This document shows, piece by piece, positions 48,716-61,250 of a DNA stretch of 64,000 bases. Below the pieces are notes generated by a model. It did not search any database. It was not told the origin of the DNA and worked only from the letters and a program-made list of their open reading frames with translations. The stretch spans positions 73,861 through 137,860 of the forward strand of contig JAJEKB010021255.1 of assembly GCA_022393335.1 (NCBI GenBank). The letters run 5' to 3'. This DNA is from Macrotrachela quadricornifera (Eukaryota; Rotifera; Eurotatoria; Philodinida; Philodinidae). A program made the translations under genes and the position numbers. How positions within the stretch are numbered: the stretch's first letter is position 1; each line of letters opens with the position of its first letter.

Positions 48716-49417
48716 ATCATTAACTTATATCAATTAGTATGGGGTCAAATGTTAAAAAACATTCTCTTCTAATTGTAGCTATAACACTTCAAGTAGTGTA
48801 TTATAGGGATGCTCATAGGTCCTCATATCCTATACTATTTTTCAATGTTCTAGATGATTACAATGAAATCAGCATGAAAAATAATATAGTGAAGATATCA
48901 TACACTTTGTGTGTAGAGTTGTCAGTTAACAAGGATAGTTAGTATAAAAGAGAACTTAATAGACTCTGAATCAAACAGCATAATAAGGAACTGTTAGGCA
49001 CATTGGATACTCACATGAATATTCACTTTGTTTTTTATTCTTATCGTGTCCTAAATAATTTATATCATACAGAACAAAGCTGGAACGAAAAATGAATACG
49101 CTTCTCGAAATGGCTCATAAAGACTGTCGTTAAGGAATGAATGATTAAAAGTCAAGTTTATTTAGACAGTTTCATGAAAATTAATATGTCGTCAATTGTT
49201 TTTACTTTTTGAAGTACACATAACACTTGGATTTAAATCCAAGGTTTCCGCATTTATTTCTTATAAATTTTACTAAAATTTCATGAAGAGACTTACGAGT
49301 GAAAAATAAAACTTATTCTTCATATCTTTTAATTACAATTGTACTAACTCAGAAGAGTTTTTGAAAGCATCACTGAAATTATAAATCACGCACATTATCT
49401 ATCGTCATATTGTAATC

Positions 49418-49740
49418 TATATAAATAAAGAAGAATGTCTGTCTGTCTGTTCGCTATGCATTCGATCCCTGTACTAGCTAGCGTCCCCAAACTTTCTATA
49501 ATATCTCCCCAGGCCCACAGGAAAGTCCTTGTGGATTCATCCCTCTCCGCTCCCCGTGGGTGTGAGTGAAATTTCACCCAGACAACACTGTATTAGCTAA
49601 CACTATCAAGCTTTCCATGGTGCTTCTCTCAGTCCATAGATAGCTTAAAGAGTGCTGTTACCATTAGCAGGAGTGGGGAGGGACGTCTGGGTGAAATGTC
49701 ACTCAAGTCTTATCACAATGAGCTTTGCATCAGTTTTCAA
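49418..49740. repeat. Further copies of the AAAGAAGAATGTCTGTCTG repeat
   Basis: Starts near 49418 with TATATAAATAAAGAAGAA followed by TGTCTGTCTGTCTGTTCGCT and GCTAGCGTCCCCAAACTTTC. A second block near 49590 (GTATTAGCTAACACTATCAA) is related. Same family as 44046-44660. Confidence 0.45.
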
Positions 49741-51616
49741 GAAATTTAGCGAATTTGTAATGATTCTAAGATTAATCAATTTTTATCGATGAGTCTTTGG
49801 TCTAAATGTGAAAATCGAAGATTTCTAATAGGTTATAAGAGAAAAATGTATACAAGTGTTTCCGTGATTCACAACTATGGTGTATCTATTTGTTTTCTAT
49901 GAATCACAGAGACAACGTATTTGTTCTTTTTCTTAGAGGGAGGTATCGTGAAACTTCATCCAAGTCGTAAGAGACCGTGATTTTACTCACTTTCTAATCG
50001 AATGACGCAGTTCAATGCAAATTTAAGAGTGATCGTGTCTAAAGTGGATGCGAGTGAGGATGTCAATTTTAGTCCGATGAGAAGAGTCCTGTTGAAGATG
50101 CCTGATGCACTGCGGGGTAAGATCGGTAGCAGAGATTTCAGATACGGTAAAAAAGTCCTGTGGAAGAGCTATCCCGCATGGCGAGAAGAGTTCAATGGCG
50201 AATACCTAACGCTTATCAGGAACAATCCTGTTAAAGATGCCTGGTGTATGCTGGTAAAAGTTCTGTTCGCGAGGTTTCAGGTGTGACACGAAAATTTCTA
50301 TTGCAAATAGCTCACCCACAGCAGGGAAGAGTCCTGTAGAAGATGTGTTATGTACAACAGAAAAAGTCGAATGGAAGATGCAAAACTTTAATCATATTCT
50401 CTTTTCATCTGGTACCTCGACTAGTAACATATAATGACAATGTACCATAAGATGAATCATAGCCATGGTATTATCCATATATTCGTTCTTTTTTTCCTTA
50501 CATATATATGTGCACTACAAGTATTACACATTCTTTCGTCCTCTAAGGAGTCTTCCATAGTAGTACATCGAGATCGCGTGTTATAACGTCATCTCAGGTA
50601 TTTTCCAAAGAATTTCTTGATTTATTCCGGTTAAGATCTTTGTATACATAGCTAACGTTTTCTTGTGTGTACGTTGATTTAAATTTTAAATAAACCTATA
50701 TACAGCAACATGTACGGACTTAACACATATTGTTTTATGAGTCGATGAATTATTAGAAAATGTATACTTTTCTTCTTCAATATGCACTTTTTTATGCGTT
50801 TTCGATCGATGAGATTGACTCAAGTAGAAAAAACAGAACAGAAAAAAAAATATCTGATTTAATGGCGATGTCATAATGCAAACACACTTTTGTTTTTTCC
50901 TCCGTCAAGTAAGATTTTGAAACAAAAAAAAATAATGTGTCATGTGACGTACAAAAAAAGGGAAAAATATCAGCACGTTCGTACTGACAATCAGACAATT
51001 TGCTATATTTCATATGTTCTTAATTATAAATGAGATGCTCATGAAATATAATCATGCATATCGAAGGAGAATGTGTTTTTATAAGGGTAAAAACGTTGTT
51101 AGTAATCAACTGTAAGTGGTAGGATTCCCAGGTTTTCCGACTCATATCAGTTGCATATATTCAGTTTTCTTACTACTGAATTATTTACAACACATCTTTT
51201 GTATATTATGATAGCGGCTATTTGCTGTTTGTCTTCGTATTTCACATCACGACTATACAAGTTTATGTATTGTATTTTCTTTAGATTTATCGCACATCTG
51301 CTTTAAAACGATACATACGCACCAAATCAATTTCAGCTGATACTACAAGTATTTATATTTTTTATTACTTGTTTAATCCCTCTTTATTGATCATAACCAT
51401 AAACGAATAATCTTTCCAAATTAGCTAATCGTTCATTATCAGTGTACTTGAGATACAGTATATGAAATTCAAATAGTGATAGCACACCTTCTTTTATAAG
51501 TCATCCTACCTGATCTGATTAACATCTCGTATAGAAAAAGTATCCATAAAATTGATCTTACCTTAGTCATAAATCATTCTTTGATTGATTTTTAGAACAT
51601 TCACATACGAACAACG

Positions 51617-54600
51617 ATGATGAATGCATATCTCCTTAGTTTACCACCTTCAGTAATAGATTGTATATTTGATTATTGTGATGCTGAAACGATTCTATTA
51701 TCTGTTCGTAATGTATGTAAACAATTGTATGATATTACACAATTGTACAAATGGTACAAAATCAAATTTAACGCACATTCACAATTCGAGTTGAAAATAA
51801 TTTCTCGTTTTATTCGACCGGAAAACATCATTTCATTGACAATTTCCTGCAAGGCTGCTAGTTCAAACATTATTCGCAAATGTTTTTCAATGTTCAAACT
51901 TAAGGAAATGACTCAACTTCGTTCAATTAATTTCCATTATAACGAAGAATCAGAATTACACGTTCTTTTGTCTTATATTCCTACTGATGCTTCATATTCA
52001 CTTTCAATCAAATCAGATGCTGAATATTATCGAATCAATTCTAATCTTGTTTCTTCATTACTTACTAAATACAATTTTGAAAAATTATATATACATAATG
52101 AGATAAATTATGATTATGAAACAAGACAAAAAAAGTTGTGGTCACATCAATGTAACCTGAAATCTTTATTAATTGATAAATGTACATTTGATGATTACTA
52201 TACCATTTTACAAAATTTAACAGATTTAAAAACACTTACAATCAATAATATGCCTAAACCATGGTCGATAGAACATTTTCAATCTCGTGATATATCAAAT
52301 TCAACATTAACATCATTAACATTAGACGAGTGTAAATTGCCATTAGGTCATATCGTATTACTACTTTCACTTACTCCTGAACTGACTTATCTCAAATTGA
52401 TATGTGACAGTGAACAATTCGATACATTATTTGATGGACACTATTGGGAAGAATTCATTCAAACAAAACTTTGTCGGTTAAAACAATTTCAGTTTTTCTT
52501 CAGCAATAGATTCAGTAGAAAAGATAGGTGGGCTCATCTCGACGATTTGATTGCTCCTTTTCGAACATCATTTTGGTTGAAGGAGAAACGTTGGTTTGTA
52601 AAATGTAATTTTGTTCTCAATCATTCTATTATTTGGCTTTATACAACACCAATTTGTGTTTCTGACCTGGAAAACTCAATTCGATGTGAATTATCGGTAG
52701 TTGATAATGTTTGTCGTTTAACGACAAAACCCATTTATCCAAAGATTAATTCCACTTTTAATCAGGTATATTTAATTTCTTTTCATTTGAATTTGCAAAC
52801 CGACACACTCATGTTTTTTTTCTATATAGATCATTCCTCATCATGATGGAGTTAAAAACATTCAATGGAATAGCTATCCTTACCGACCACGAATGTCTGA
52901 ATCAGATGGAATCTGTTTTGATGAAACTGATTATAACAATGAAGATGTAAGTTCTATTTGAAATAATTTCTTCAAATATTTTCATTATTTATTCTTAACA
53001 TAGACGATTACTATAGTGGATGGTCGGGATCATTGGTTTAAAATTGGTGCAGATGGAATGCGTTATTTAGGTGACGGTTTACAAAATATCAATGTAATTT
53101 ATCTTTTATTTTCATTCATATTAAATCGATATTTTATTTTTCATATTAGACTGTTACAACAATTTTCCTTCCTGGTAATCGTCTTGGACCTGATGGTGCA
53201 AAAGAACTTGCTAATATCTTAAAACATAATCAAGTATGTCTTAAGTACATTTGATAGTTCACATAATTGTTTTCTTTTTTTAATATTTTAGACATTGACA
53301 ATAGTGTCAATTCCAAATAATTCTATTGAAAATCAAGGTGTACAATATTTAGCTGATGCATTGCGAAATAATCTGGTGAATAATATTTTTGTTTATATGT
53401 TCATATGTGATATATTTGACTTTTAGACTGTTACTACACTCGCATTGAACAGAAATGATATTGCAGACGAAGGTGCACAATATCTTGCTGATATGTTACA
53501 ATTGAATAAAGTGATTTTTATTTTATTTTCATTTAACCTATCAAATTAATATTTTCTATTTAGAAATTAACTCAACTTGATCTTTATAATAACGAAATTG
53601 GCAATACGGGAGCACAATATCTTGCGGATGCATTGATAAATAATGATGTAAACTTTCGATGTAGATCATTTCTTTTCAATATTTGACCATTTTTATAGAC
53701 GCTTATTACACTGAGTCTCGAAGGCAATAAAATCGAGGATGATGGAGCATATCATCTCGCTAATGCCTTACAAAAGAATACAGTTAGTTCATTTCTTTAT
53801 TATTAATATATATTAAAATATTTATTTGTATTTTCATATAGATGTTAAAGATATTAAAATTGATGAGTAATAAGATTGGAGACAAAGGTGCAGAATATTT
53901 TGCTAATACACTTCGAAATAATACGGTAAAAATGATTTTCTTTTAATTTATTATATATCAATTTTTTGATTAGACACTTCTTACTCTTGATCTAAGACAC
54001 AATAAAATGGAAATAAAAGGAATGGAACATTTAGGTGAATCTGTACAATACAATAAAGTAATTCGAATTATTTTTTTATTTGATAGTCTTATCGTTAATT
54101 ATTTGGTTTATAATTCAGACACTCACTACGTTACACGTTATATATACTAGTCAACATTGGTGTGATGGAAAAATTGATCTTGTTTGTTTAGCATTGCGGA
54201 TGCAAAATATTCCAGTTAATTCATTCAATTTGATTTTATCATATTCATTAATGTATCGTTTTTGTTCATATAGACAACAGAGTCCGACTCGGGTCGGGTC
54301 AGACCTCGGGTCGGGTCGGGTCGGGTCGGGTCGGATCGGGTCGGGTCAAGAAAAACATACTTGATCTCGGGTCGGGTCGGGTCGGATCACATCATGCTCG
54401 GGTCGGGTCGGGTCGGGTCATAAAAGGTTTACAAATTTTGAATTTCACATAAGAAAAGCAGCGATTTTAGATGAGATAATGATTTCTTTATTTCAATTAT
54501 CGATAGAATATGTATCGATTTACTGAGAAGATTTTTAATGTCTGAAAAAAAGTCATTTTGATTGACCAAAAACTATCCATCACCTCGGGTCGGGTCGGGT

Positions 54601-57600
54601 CGGGTTGCGAAAAAAATTTTGAGCTCGGGTCGGGTCGGGTCGGGTCACGATTTGCTCGGGTCGAGCCGGGTCGGGTCGAATTTTGTTGAGCTCGGGTCGG
54701 GTCGGGTCACAAAAAAAGTGACCCATGTCGGACTCTGATAGACAATTACTGAATTAAAATCAATAAGTAATGGCCATCACTATCGTGACGAACACTTCAC
54801 TGGAATACAATACGTTGCCAATCTTTTAAAAATCAACAAGGCAAGTTCTTCTCTTCTTCTTCTATTATTTACTAACATTCATCAATTTCGATATGAATAG
54901 ACAATAACTTCATTGGTTATTTCGTCTTGGCATATAAAAGATAAAGGAGCAAGAGAAATAGCCAATGCTCTACGAGAAAATACGGTAGTTTTTCATCTAT
55001 TTTAATTCGTAGTGCGTATATAGTATCTTGTCTGCGTAGACACTAACTATGCTCGATTTATCTGGCAACAAAATTGGGCCTGATGGAATAAAAGATCTTG
55101 TGGATGCTTTACTGGTTAATAAGGTGATTGTTATATTACTTAATTACTTTATTGAATATCCATTTTTTCTCTATAGACGTTGAACACATTAAGTCTTCGA
55201 AACAATATTTGTGGATCACAAGGGATTACACATCTCGTCAATCTATTACAAGATCAAAAAGTAATTATTATTTTTCTTTTCTTCATGTTCATATGTGTAG
55301 TTTTGTTTTCCTTAGACACTTACTACATTGGATCTGTCGGAAAATAAAATTAATGCAAATGATGTACAACAATTAGCTAATGCTTTGAAAATCAATTCAG
55401 TAATGTTTAGTTTTCTTATTGTATAGTTTGATAGTCAACAATATTGTATTTTTTCTTTGTATACAGGAACTTACGACATTGAATCTTTCGTCAAATAAAT
55501 TTGGAATGCAAGGTTTAAAATATCTCGTTGATGCATTGAAAATCAATAGAGTAATAATCATTTCTATTCTATCAATTCTATATTCATTTTCTCATATATG
55601 AGTAGACTCTCAAAAGACTAGATATATGTTACACTGAACTTGAAGTTGCAAAAGCACGTTATCTTGTTGATGATTTATACAACAATCGAGTAAAAATTTT
55701 TATTTATTTTTCATCTATTTTATAATCAATCGTGAAATATCTTTTAAGACACTGATCGAATTAGACATTCGACATAATCGAAGTACTGATTGTGATAGTA
55801 TTGCAGAAGCTTTTCGCATACGAAACGATAAAGTAAGTCAGTTTTCTTTTCATCTCAATTATCGATTTTATTTTCTCAAGACATTAATCAAATGTTCACT
55901 GGGATATTGTCATGTTAATGATACAGATGTTGAATATCTTGCTCGTGCTTTAAAACAAAATACAGTAATTTCAATACTCTTATCATACCTTCCATGTCTA
56001 TTTTTTCTGTTGTATGTAGACACTAACTGAATTCCATCTTACATCGAATCGAATTGGAGATAAAGCTATAGAAAAATTTGCTCATGCGCTTCGAGATAAT
56101 ATAGTCAGTTGATTTTATTAGTTATTCATACATCATATCTGTTTATTGATACAAAACAAAATAGACTCTCAAGATATTGAACTTTAGAAGTAGTGGAATT
56201 ACACATGAAGGTGCAAAATATTTGGCTGATATGTTAAGTCATAAAAACAATATTATTGAACTTAATCTTGAACGTAATGCGATCGACAATAAAGGTGCTG
56301 AGTATCTTGCAAATAATTTACATACAAACACTGTTTGTTTTATTACTTATACATATTTTTTAATATAAAAATGTTCTCTCTTCATCTATAAAGACACTTA
56401 CCACTTTGAATCTTGAAGACAATAGAATCTCTGAACAAGGTACACAATATATAGCCGATGCCTTACAAAAAAACAAAGTAAAATTTGTGTTTCTACACGT
56501 TTTTTTTTATAGATTATGTTTTCATGTACACATAGACTCTAGAAGTTTTGAATCTATCGTCTAATTATATCGGTGAGAAAGGAACAAAACAACTTGTTGA
56601 TGCTTTACATCAGAATAACGTAACTTTCAGTTTCTTTCCTTATAAAAATCTCGATTTCTTTGTTAATATGTGTTATTAATGTAGACACTCACAACACTCA
56701 ATTTAACAAATAATCGATTAAGTTCTGAAGGGATGCAATATTTAGCTATTCTGATACAAAATAATTCTGTAATATCGGTTTTGTTTCTATCTTTCCTATT
56801 GTTATTCTACTAACAATATAGGCACTCACAACTCTCGCATTTTCGGGCATGAAAAACGAACTTAATGGTGTCAAATGCTTTGCTGACGCTCTTCGAAATA
56901 ACAAAGTACTTATTATTCTTTCTTAATACTTTCATAATTAATTTATAATTTTTTCACATAGTCACTCACGACATTACATTTTACATATAGTAAACTTGGA
57001 CATGATGGTGTAAAATATATTGCCGATGCTTTACGAACAAATGAAGTCACGATTATTATTTTACTACATATTAATCATATGAATTATTTCTTATGTTTAT
57101 AGACACTTACAAATCTCACACTATCCAATAATGAAATTGGAAATTCTGGAACACTTTATTTAGCTGTTGCTTTATTCTATAACAAAGTTAGTGATTCGAT
57201 CTCACTACTAATTTCATAGTAATTGATTCATGCTATTTAGACGTTGACCACATTGGATCTTGCTAACAATCATATCGGACATCATGGTGCAGAACATTTA
57301 GCAGAAGCTCTACGAAGAAATACTGTAAGTGTATTATTTCATTCATCTTCGTCAAGATTATTCTGATCCTTTTCATGCAGACACTAACTACGTTAGTTCT
57401 TCCATATAATAGTATCGGAGCTTGTGGTGGAAAATGTTTATTAGCAGCTCTACAAGATAACATCGTAATTTTATTACTTTGTCTGAGAGTAATGAAAGCT
57501 TTTCTATCTCAATTGTTTTTCTTTATTAACAGACACTCACAACGTTGGACTTGGAGGAAAATAAGATTGGATATCGGATGTCAGAAGTGATGGGAACCTC

Positions 57601-57726
57601 TTTAGAAAATCATCCAGTAAGTATTATTGTTTCTCTATTTATTAATTTGTATTTAAAATATCTATATAGTCAATAATGAAACTTAATCTTGAAAGGAACA
57701 CATGCGACAGCGATTTATCAAAATAA
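51617..57726 (+). CDS. Giant F-box/LRR gene, 32 exons, about 30 LRRs
   Basis: Exon 1 (51617-52765, 383 codons) has the F-box (LPPSVIDCIFDYC) and the shared middle domain (SFWLKEKRWFV). Exon 2 (52830-52946) is an acidic linker. LRR exons run 53004-53093, 53150-53233, 53292-53375, 53427-53510, 53564-53647, 53699-53782, 53842-53925, 53974-54057, 54119-54214, 54742-54840, 54901-54984, 55040-55123, 55177-55260, 55316-55399, 55467-55550, 55606-55689, 55749-55832, 55881-55964 and 56020-56103. They continue at 56165-56332 (two repeats), 56394-56477, 56536-56619, 56685-56768, 56822-56905, 56962-57045, 57103-57186, 57241-57324, 57381-57464, 57533-57616 and 57670-57726. All junctions are phase 0. Nearly all exons are 84 nt, one RNase-inhibitor-type repeat each. 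Product about 1,291 aa, no internal stop. AATAAA at 57830-57835. Probably a ubiquitin-ligase adaptor with a very long recognition solenoid. Confidence 0.85.
54270..54277. repeat. Left target-site duplication of the hAT MITE
   Basis: ATAGACAA, identical to 54738-54745. It contains the intron-end AG and the first exon codon ACA. Confidence 0.85.
54278..54737. mobile_element. hAT-type MITE inserted at a splice acceptor
   Basis: 460 bp. The ends are CAGAGTCCGAC and its inverse GTCGGACTCTG, flanked by a perfect 8-bp duplication ATAGACAA, as expected for hAT elements. The interior has many tandem CGGGT/GGGTC words in clusters near both ends (subterminal repeats) and no transposase. The host is an intron of the F-box/LRR gene. 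The left duplication holds the old acceptor, and the right duplication (54738-54745) recreates TAG|ACA for the next exon at 54742. Confidence 0.88.
54841..54900 (+). other. GC-AG intron
   Basis: The exon ending AACAAG at 54840 is followed by GCAAGT, the standard non-canonical GC donor consensus, and the intron ends TAG at 54900. It is the only non-GT donor among the 31 introns of this gene. Confidence 0.7.
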
Positions 57727-58148
57727 ATTAATTGGACAGCAACTATACAAAATACTATTGTAACTATTACACACACACACATATATTTCTGTTTTTTTTT
57801 CTTTTTTTTCACAAAAAAATAATTAAAGAAATAAAGATCAAATACGTTTATTTAATAACTCCCTATGTAAAAACGTAGCAAAACAAAAATACTTATTTTT
57901 ACTATTTATATTAATAAAGCACAATTATTAGACTTTTCATACTTTCCAAAATACTTCCTCACTTTAAAGTAATTAACTTTAATTTCAATACTTACAAAAG
58001 TATATTATTTTGTTTTCTTAAGTATTTTTTAATACTTTTACTAATATAAGATCTACTGAGATATTATCTTGTCGCCAATCTCTCGTTTCGCCAACAGTAA
58101 CTTCGGCAATTGGCGAATTTCATTCTGCTACTTCACTAATTTCACTGA
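57727..58148. other. Spacer downstream of the F-box/LRR gene
   Basis: Contains the AATAAA polyadenylation signal at 57830-57835 and AT-rich sequence. No gene seen. Confidence 0.4.
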
Positions 58149-61037
58149 CAAGGGAACTTTTTGGGGTACTAAAAAGCTTTTTGACTGGGTATGTGTGGGA
58201 TAGACAGAGCATAGTGACAAACGGTAAGCCCTACACTGGTTCGGGCGCAAGTAGCTTCTAGCACGAATTATGAGCTTTGCAAGTTATGTTGGTTAAAGAT
58301 ATAATTTCATCTTCGTCGACGCATGCTGTGTAATTTTTGGCAAAAAAGAAAGACGTCTCATGTGGAAAATCTTCTTATTTTTATTTCAAATAATATTCTC
58401 AAACGTCTCAAAGTGTCCTTCAAATATAACAAATCTGTCTTGTAAAGTAAATTCGCCCAATAGTCTTTTCAAACATTGAGATTTATCGATCATTAGGAAT
58501 TAATAAAGCAAATCCTTTCAAATAATTTTCACGGAGGTTGATCAGAAACAAAGAGCATGTGTTCTGAATATTCAAACGTATTTTTATCTTTATCTCCAAT
58601 ACTCTTGGAAAAAAAAAGACAATTTCAAAGCGAGTAAATCTGATTTATCAGTTTCTTTCTTTGTGATGGCATGCATGTAGAAATTAAAAATATAAAGGAG
58701 AAAAGAAGAACATTGTAGAAGCATTCTTAGAGAAAGCCGAGTGTTTGAATCAACTAGATGTTGTGAGTGTGATAATTAAGAAAAAAAGTCTTGAATTAAA
58801 ACACACTTCTGTGACTGTTTGAAAAGGTCGCGGATCTTCATCAGTATATCCATTTCTGAACCATGCGTAGCGTATCACAGGAGCAAAGACTGGAGAAGAT
58901 AACTGATTGTGAACAAGAGATTGTAATCGAATAATATTATTGTGCTGCGCTAGATAAACATCCAGTTCATCAAGAATAACCCGCTCATAAAGCTTGCGCA
59001 CGATCACTTTCCATTGTCGATTAAAGAACAGATCAATCGGTTGTATTCTAGATGTTGTTTTCCACGAAATTTGCAGACGTTTGCATCCTTTCACTGCTTC
59101 GCAAATACCTTTACCATCTGCCTGCCCAGACCAACTGTCAGAGAGAAGTAGTGTCTTCTTTGATCGCAACGAAGGAATTAAACATTCGTCGCGTCAATGC
59201 TCAACCAACAACGAGGTTAGTTTTCCGGAAGTGCTACATGCGACAACAACATTCTTGACTAGGAGAAGGTTTTCTCGTATGTTATCGCTCTTTCGACCAT
59301 TTTTCTTCTTAAGGCATAAATAGATTGAACCTACAATCGTACCACTCATACTTATTGTTGGTTGAATTGTGTAACTATGAGTTGTGGCGTTGATAGAAGT
59401 GCAGATACCATCGTTGTTTTTTCACCTCGGTAAGACAGCGTTCTCATTAATAGAATTTCGAGATGAAGTCTCATTTGATCAGTATTTTATAGAAATTCTT
59501 CATTATAGTAAGGCAATAATGTTTTCACTTCAGAAACGAAACGTTACGCTGATCTTCGGATTTCTTCTTCATTCATGATGTCTCGTTTTGCTACGACCTA
59601 ACAAAGAGAAATAATATTCAGACACTCAACCATATACAATCACTGATCTCCATCTAGATAAAATATTTTAACCTTTATAATCTTTCTTGAACAAATTTCG
59701 TATTTACATTTGAAGTTCAACACCCAAGTATCTGAAGCAATGAAATTATTCAATGGTATGGTTTCAGCTTCACGTAAAGCCCGTCGTTTCAAGTCCATAT
59801 CGTGTACTGGACACAGAAAATCTCGAGCTCTTTCGAAGTCGTTGTAGACATTGGCGTTCAATAAACCCATTTTCTGTTTTTCTGTGCCTCCTAGATCAAC
59901 ATAACGCCGGAAACGTGTCAGGTATGATTGATGAGGGACTCTTTTAAATTTATTTTGAACACTTCTCCATGTATGCGATCGTTTGCCAGTCTTTGGATTG
60001 ATTGCATCGTAATATGCAAGTGCTCGCGTCATATATGATAGTGAAAACGACTGAAATATAGGTTGATCTTCATCTTTATCTTCATAGTCGGAATCTAAAG
60101 AGGTTTCTTCTGAATCTTCGAGTGATCCTGAAGAATCTTGCACACATTCTTCTTCTTCGTTGTCTCATACGCTATGATCCAGAGTCGTTTCACTCTCTTG
60201 ATCGTAAGAAGTGCTTGTCGATATTGATTCCAAAATATTAGATGATTGATCAGCTAATTCTTGTTCTTGAACTGGAGTGAATCATGATATTACAGGTAAT
60301 TTCTGTAATGCTTGTTTGCGAAATACTTCCGTCATTCGATTAATCTGATTCATGTTTTATTTTAGACTTGATGAAAGAGAGGTTAGCTTGCCTTTCGAAA
60401 TGCTTCTACAATGTTCTTATTTCCTCCTTTATATTATTAATTTCTACATGCATGCCATCACAAAGAAAGAAACTGATAAATCAGGTTTACTCGCTTTGGA
60501 ATTGTCTTTTTTTCTTCGATATTCATACATGCATGCGAGAAAAAAATCATTGGCGAGTGTTTACGACCGTTTTTTTTTCTTCAGGGGTATTGGAGATAAA
60601 GATTAAAACACGTTTGAATATTCAGAACATATGCTCTTTGTTTCTGATCAACCTCCGTTAAACTTGTTTGAAAGGATTTGCTTTGTTAATTAGTAATGAT
60701 CGATAAATCTCAATGTTTGAAAAGACTATTTGACAAATTTACTTTACAAGACAGATTTGTTATATATGAAGGATACTTTGAGACGTTTGAAAATATTATT
60801 TGAAATTAAAATAAGATTTTCCACATGCGACGTCTTTCTTTTCTGTCAAAAATTACACAGCATGCGTCGATGAAGATGAAATCATGTCTATAACCAGCAT
60901 AACTTGCAAATTTCATAATTTCTGCTAGAAGCTACTTGCGCCCGAACCGGTGTAGGGTTTACCGTTTGTCAGTACGCTCTATCTATCCCACACATACCCA
61001 GTCAAAAAGCTTTTTAGTACCCCAAAAGGTTCCCTTG
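58149..61037 (-). mobile_element. Tc5/pogo-like DNA transposon with about 455-bp TIRs
   Basis: The ends are CAAGGGAACTTTTTGGGGTA and the inverse CCCCAAAAGGTTCCCTTG, flanked by the trinucleotide TGA on both sides (58146-58148, 61038-61040). This fits a TNA target site. The inverted repeats are long: about 58149-58604 and 60582-61037, diverged by eye at perhaps 10%. A decayed transposase with a Tc5-type DNA-binding region lies inside on the minus strand. Confidence 0.82.
58750..60353 (-). pseudogene. Tc5/pogo-like transposase, broken
   Basis: The frame begins at ATG 60353 with an acidic N-terminus interrupted by two TGAs, then an open block (60143-59640). That block includes NPKTGKRSHTWRSVQNKFKR and a Tc5/CENP-B-type helix-turn-helix (IASDTWVLNFKCKYEICSRK). 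A probable small intron (about 59610-59680) leads to VVAKRDI. The DDE part follows with several stops: NTDQ (first Asp region), TISMSGTIVGSIYLCLKKK, LLLSDSWSG (second Asp) and TSRIQPIDLFFNRQWK. In-frame TAA and TGA codons occur within the catalytic half, so no functional enzyme is expected. Confidence 0.7.
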
Positions 61038-61250
61038 TGAGTTGCGTTGTAACTCAATTACAGCATTTGCTATCTTGACTGACCAAACTAAATTGAATTA
61101 CCCACGTCTATCATTACGACGGTCGCAGAGCACCGTGTTAATATATTTTGATGGTGCTACGTCAAGGGTGAGAAAGCTGAACCTGCATCGTTGGATCCAT
61201 CCGAGTCCTACAAAAATATTGATATATTTCAACGATAATACTTAGTATTA
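61038..61250. other. Spacer between two transposons
   Basis: About 210 nt with no gene recognised. The TGA target duplication is at its left edge. Confidence 0.35.

Larger units (their letters stand above)
47947..51616. other. Gene-poor repeat region
   Basis: No gene supported in about 3.7 kb. It includes the dispersed repeats at 48528-48715 and 49418-49740 and a GTGGGTGGGTGG run near 48308. A 94-codon frame at 50002-50286 is built from repeated GTCCTGTnGAAGATGCC-like words and is not accepted as a gene. Confidence 0.35.

Noticed and set aside
50002..50286. 94-codon frame, possible small protein
   Set aside because: Built from degenerate repeats of GTCCTGTnGAAGATGCC type that continue past the stop. 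The open frame is a by-product of the repeat.
54080..54364. Gly/Ser/Arg-rich tail after an LRR exon
   Set aside because: The Gly/Arg part is the hAT MITE read through in one frame, not a conserved domain.
54278..54737. GGGTC repeats as a simple satellite
   Set aside because: The inverted CAGAGTCCGAC ends and the exact 8-bp duplication show it is a transposable element.
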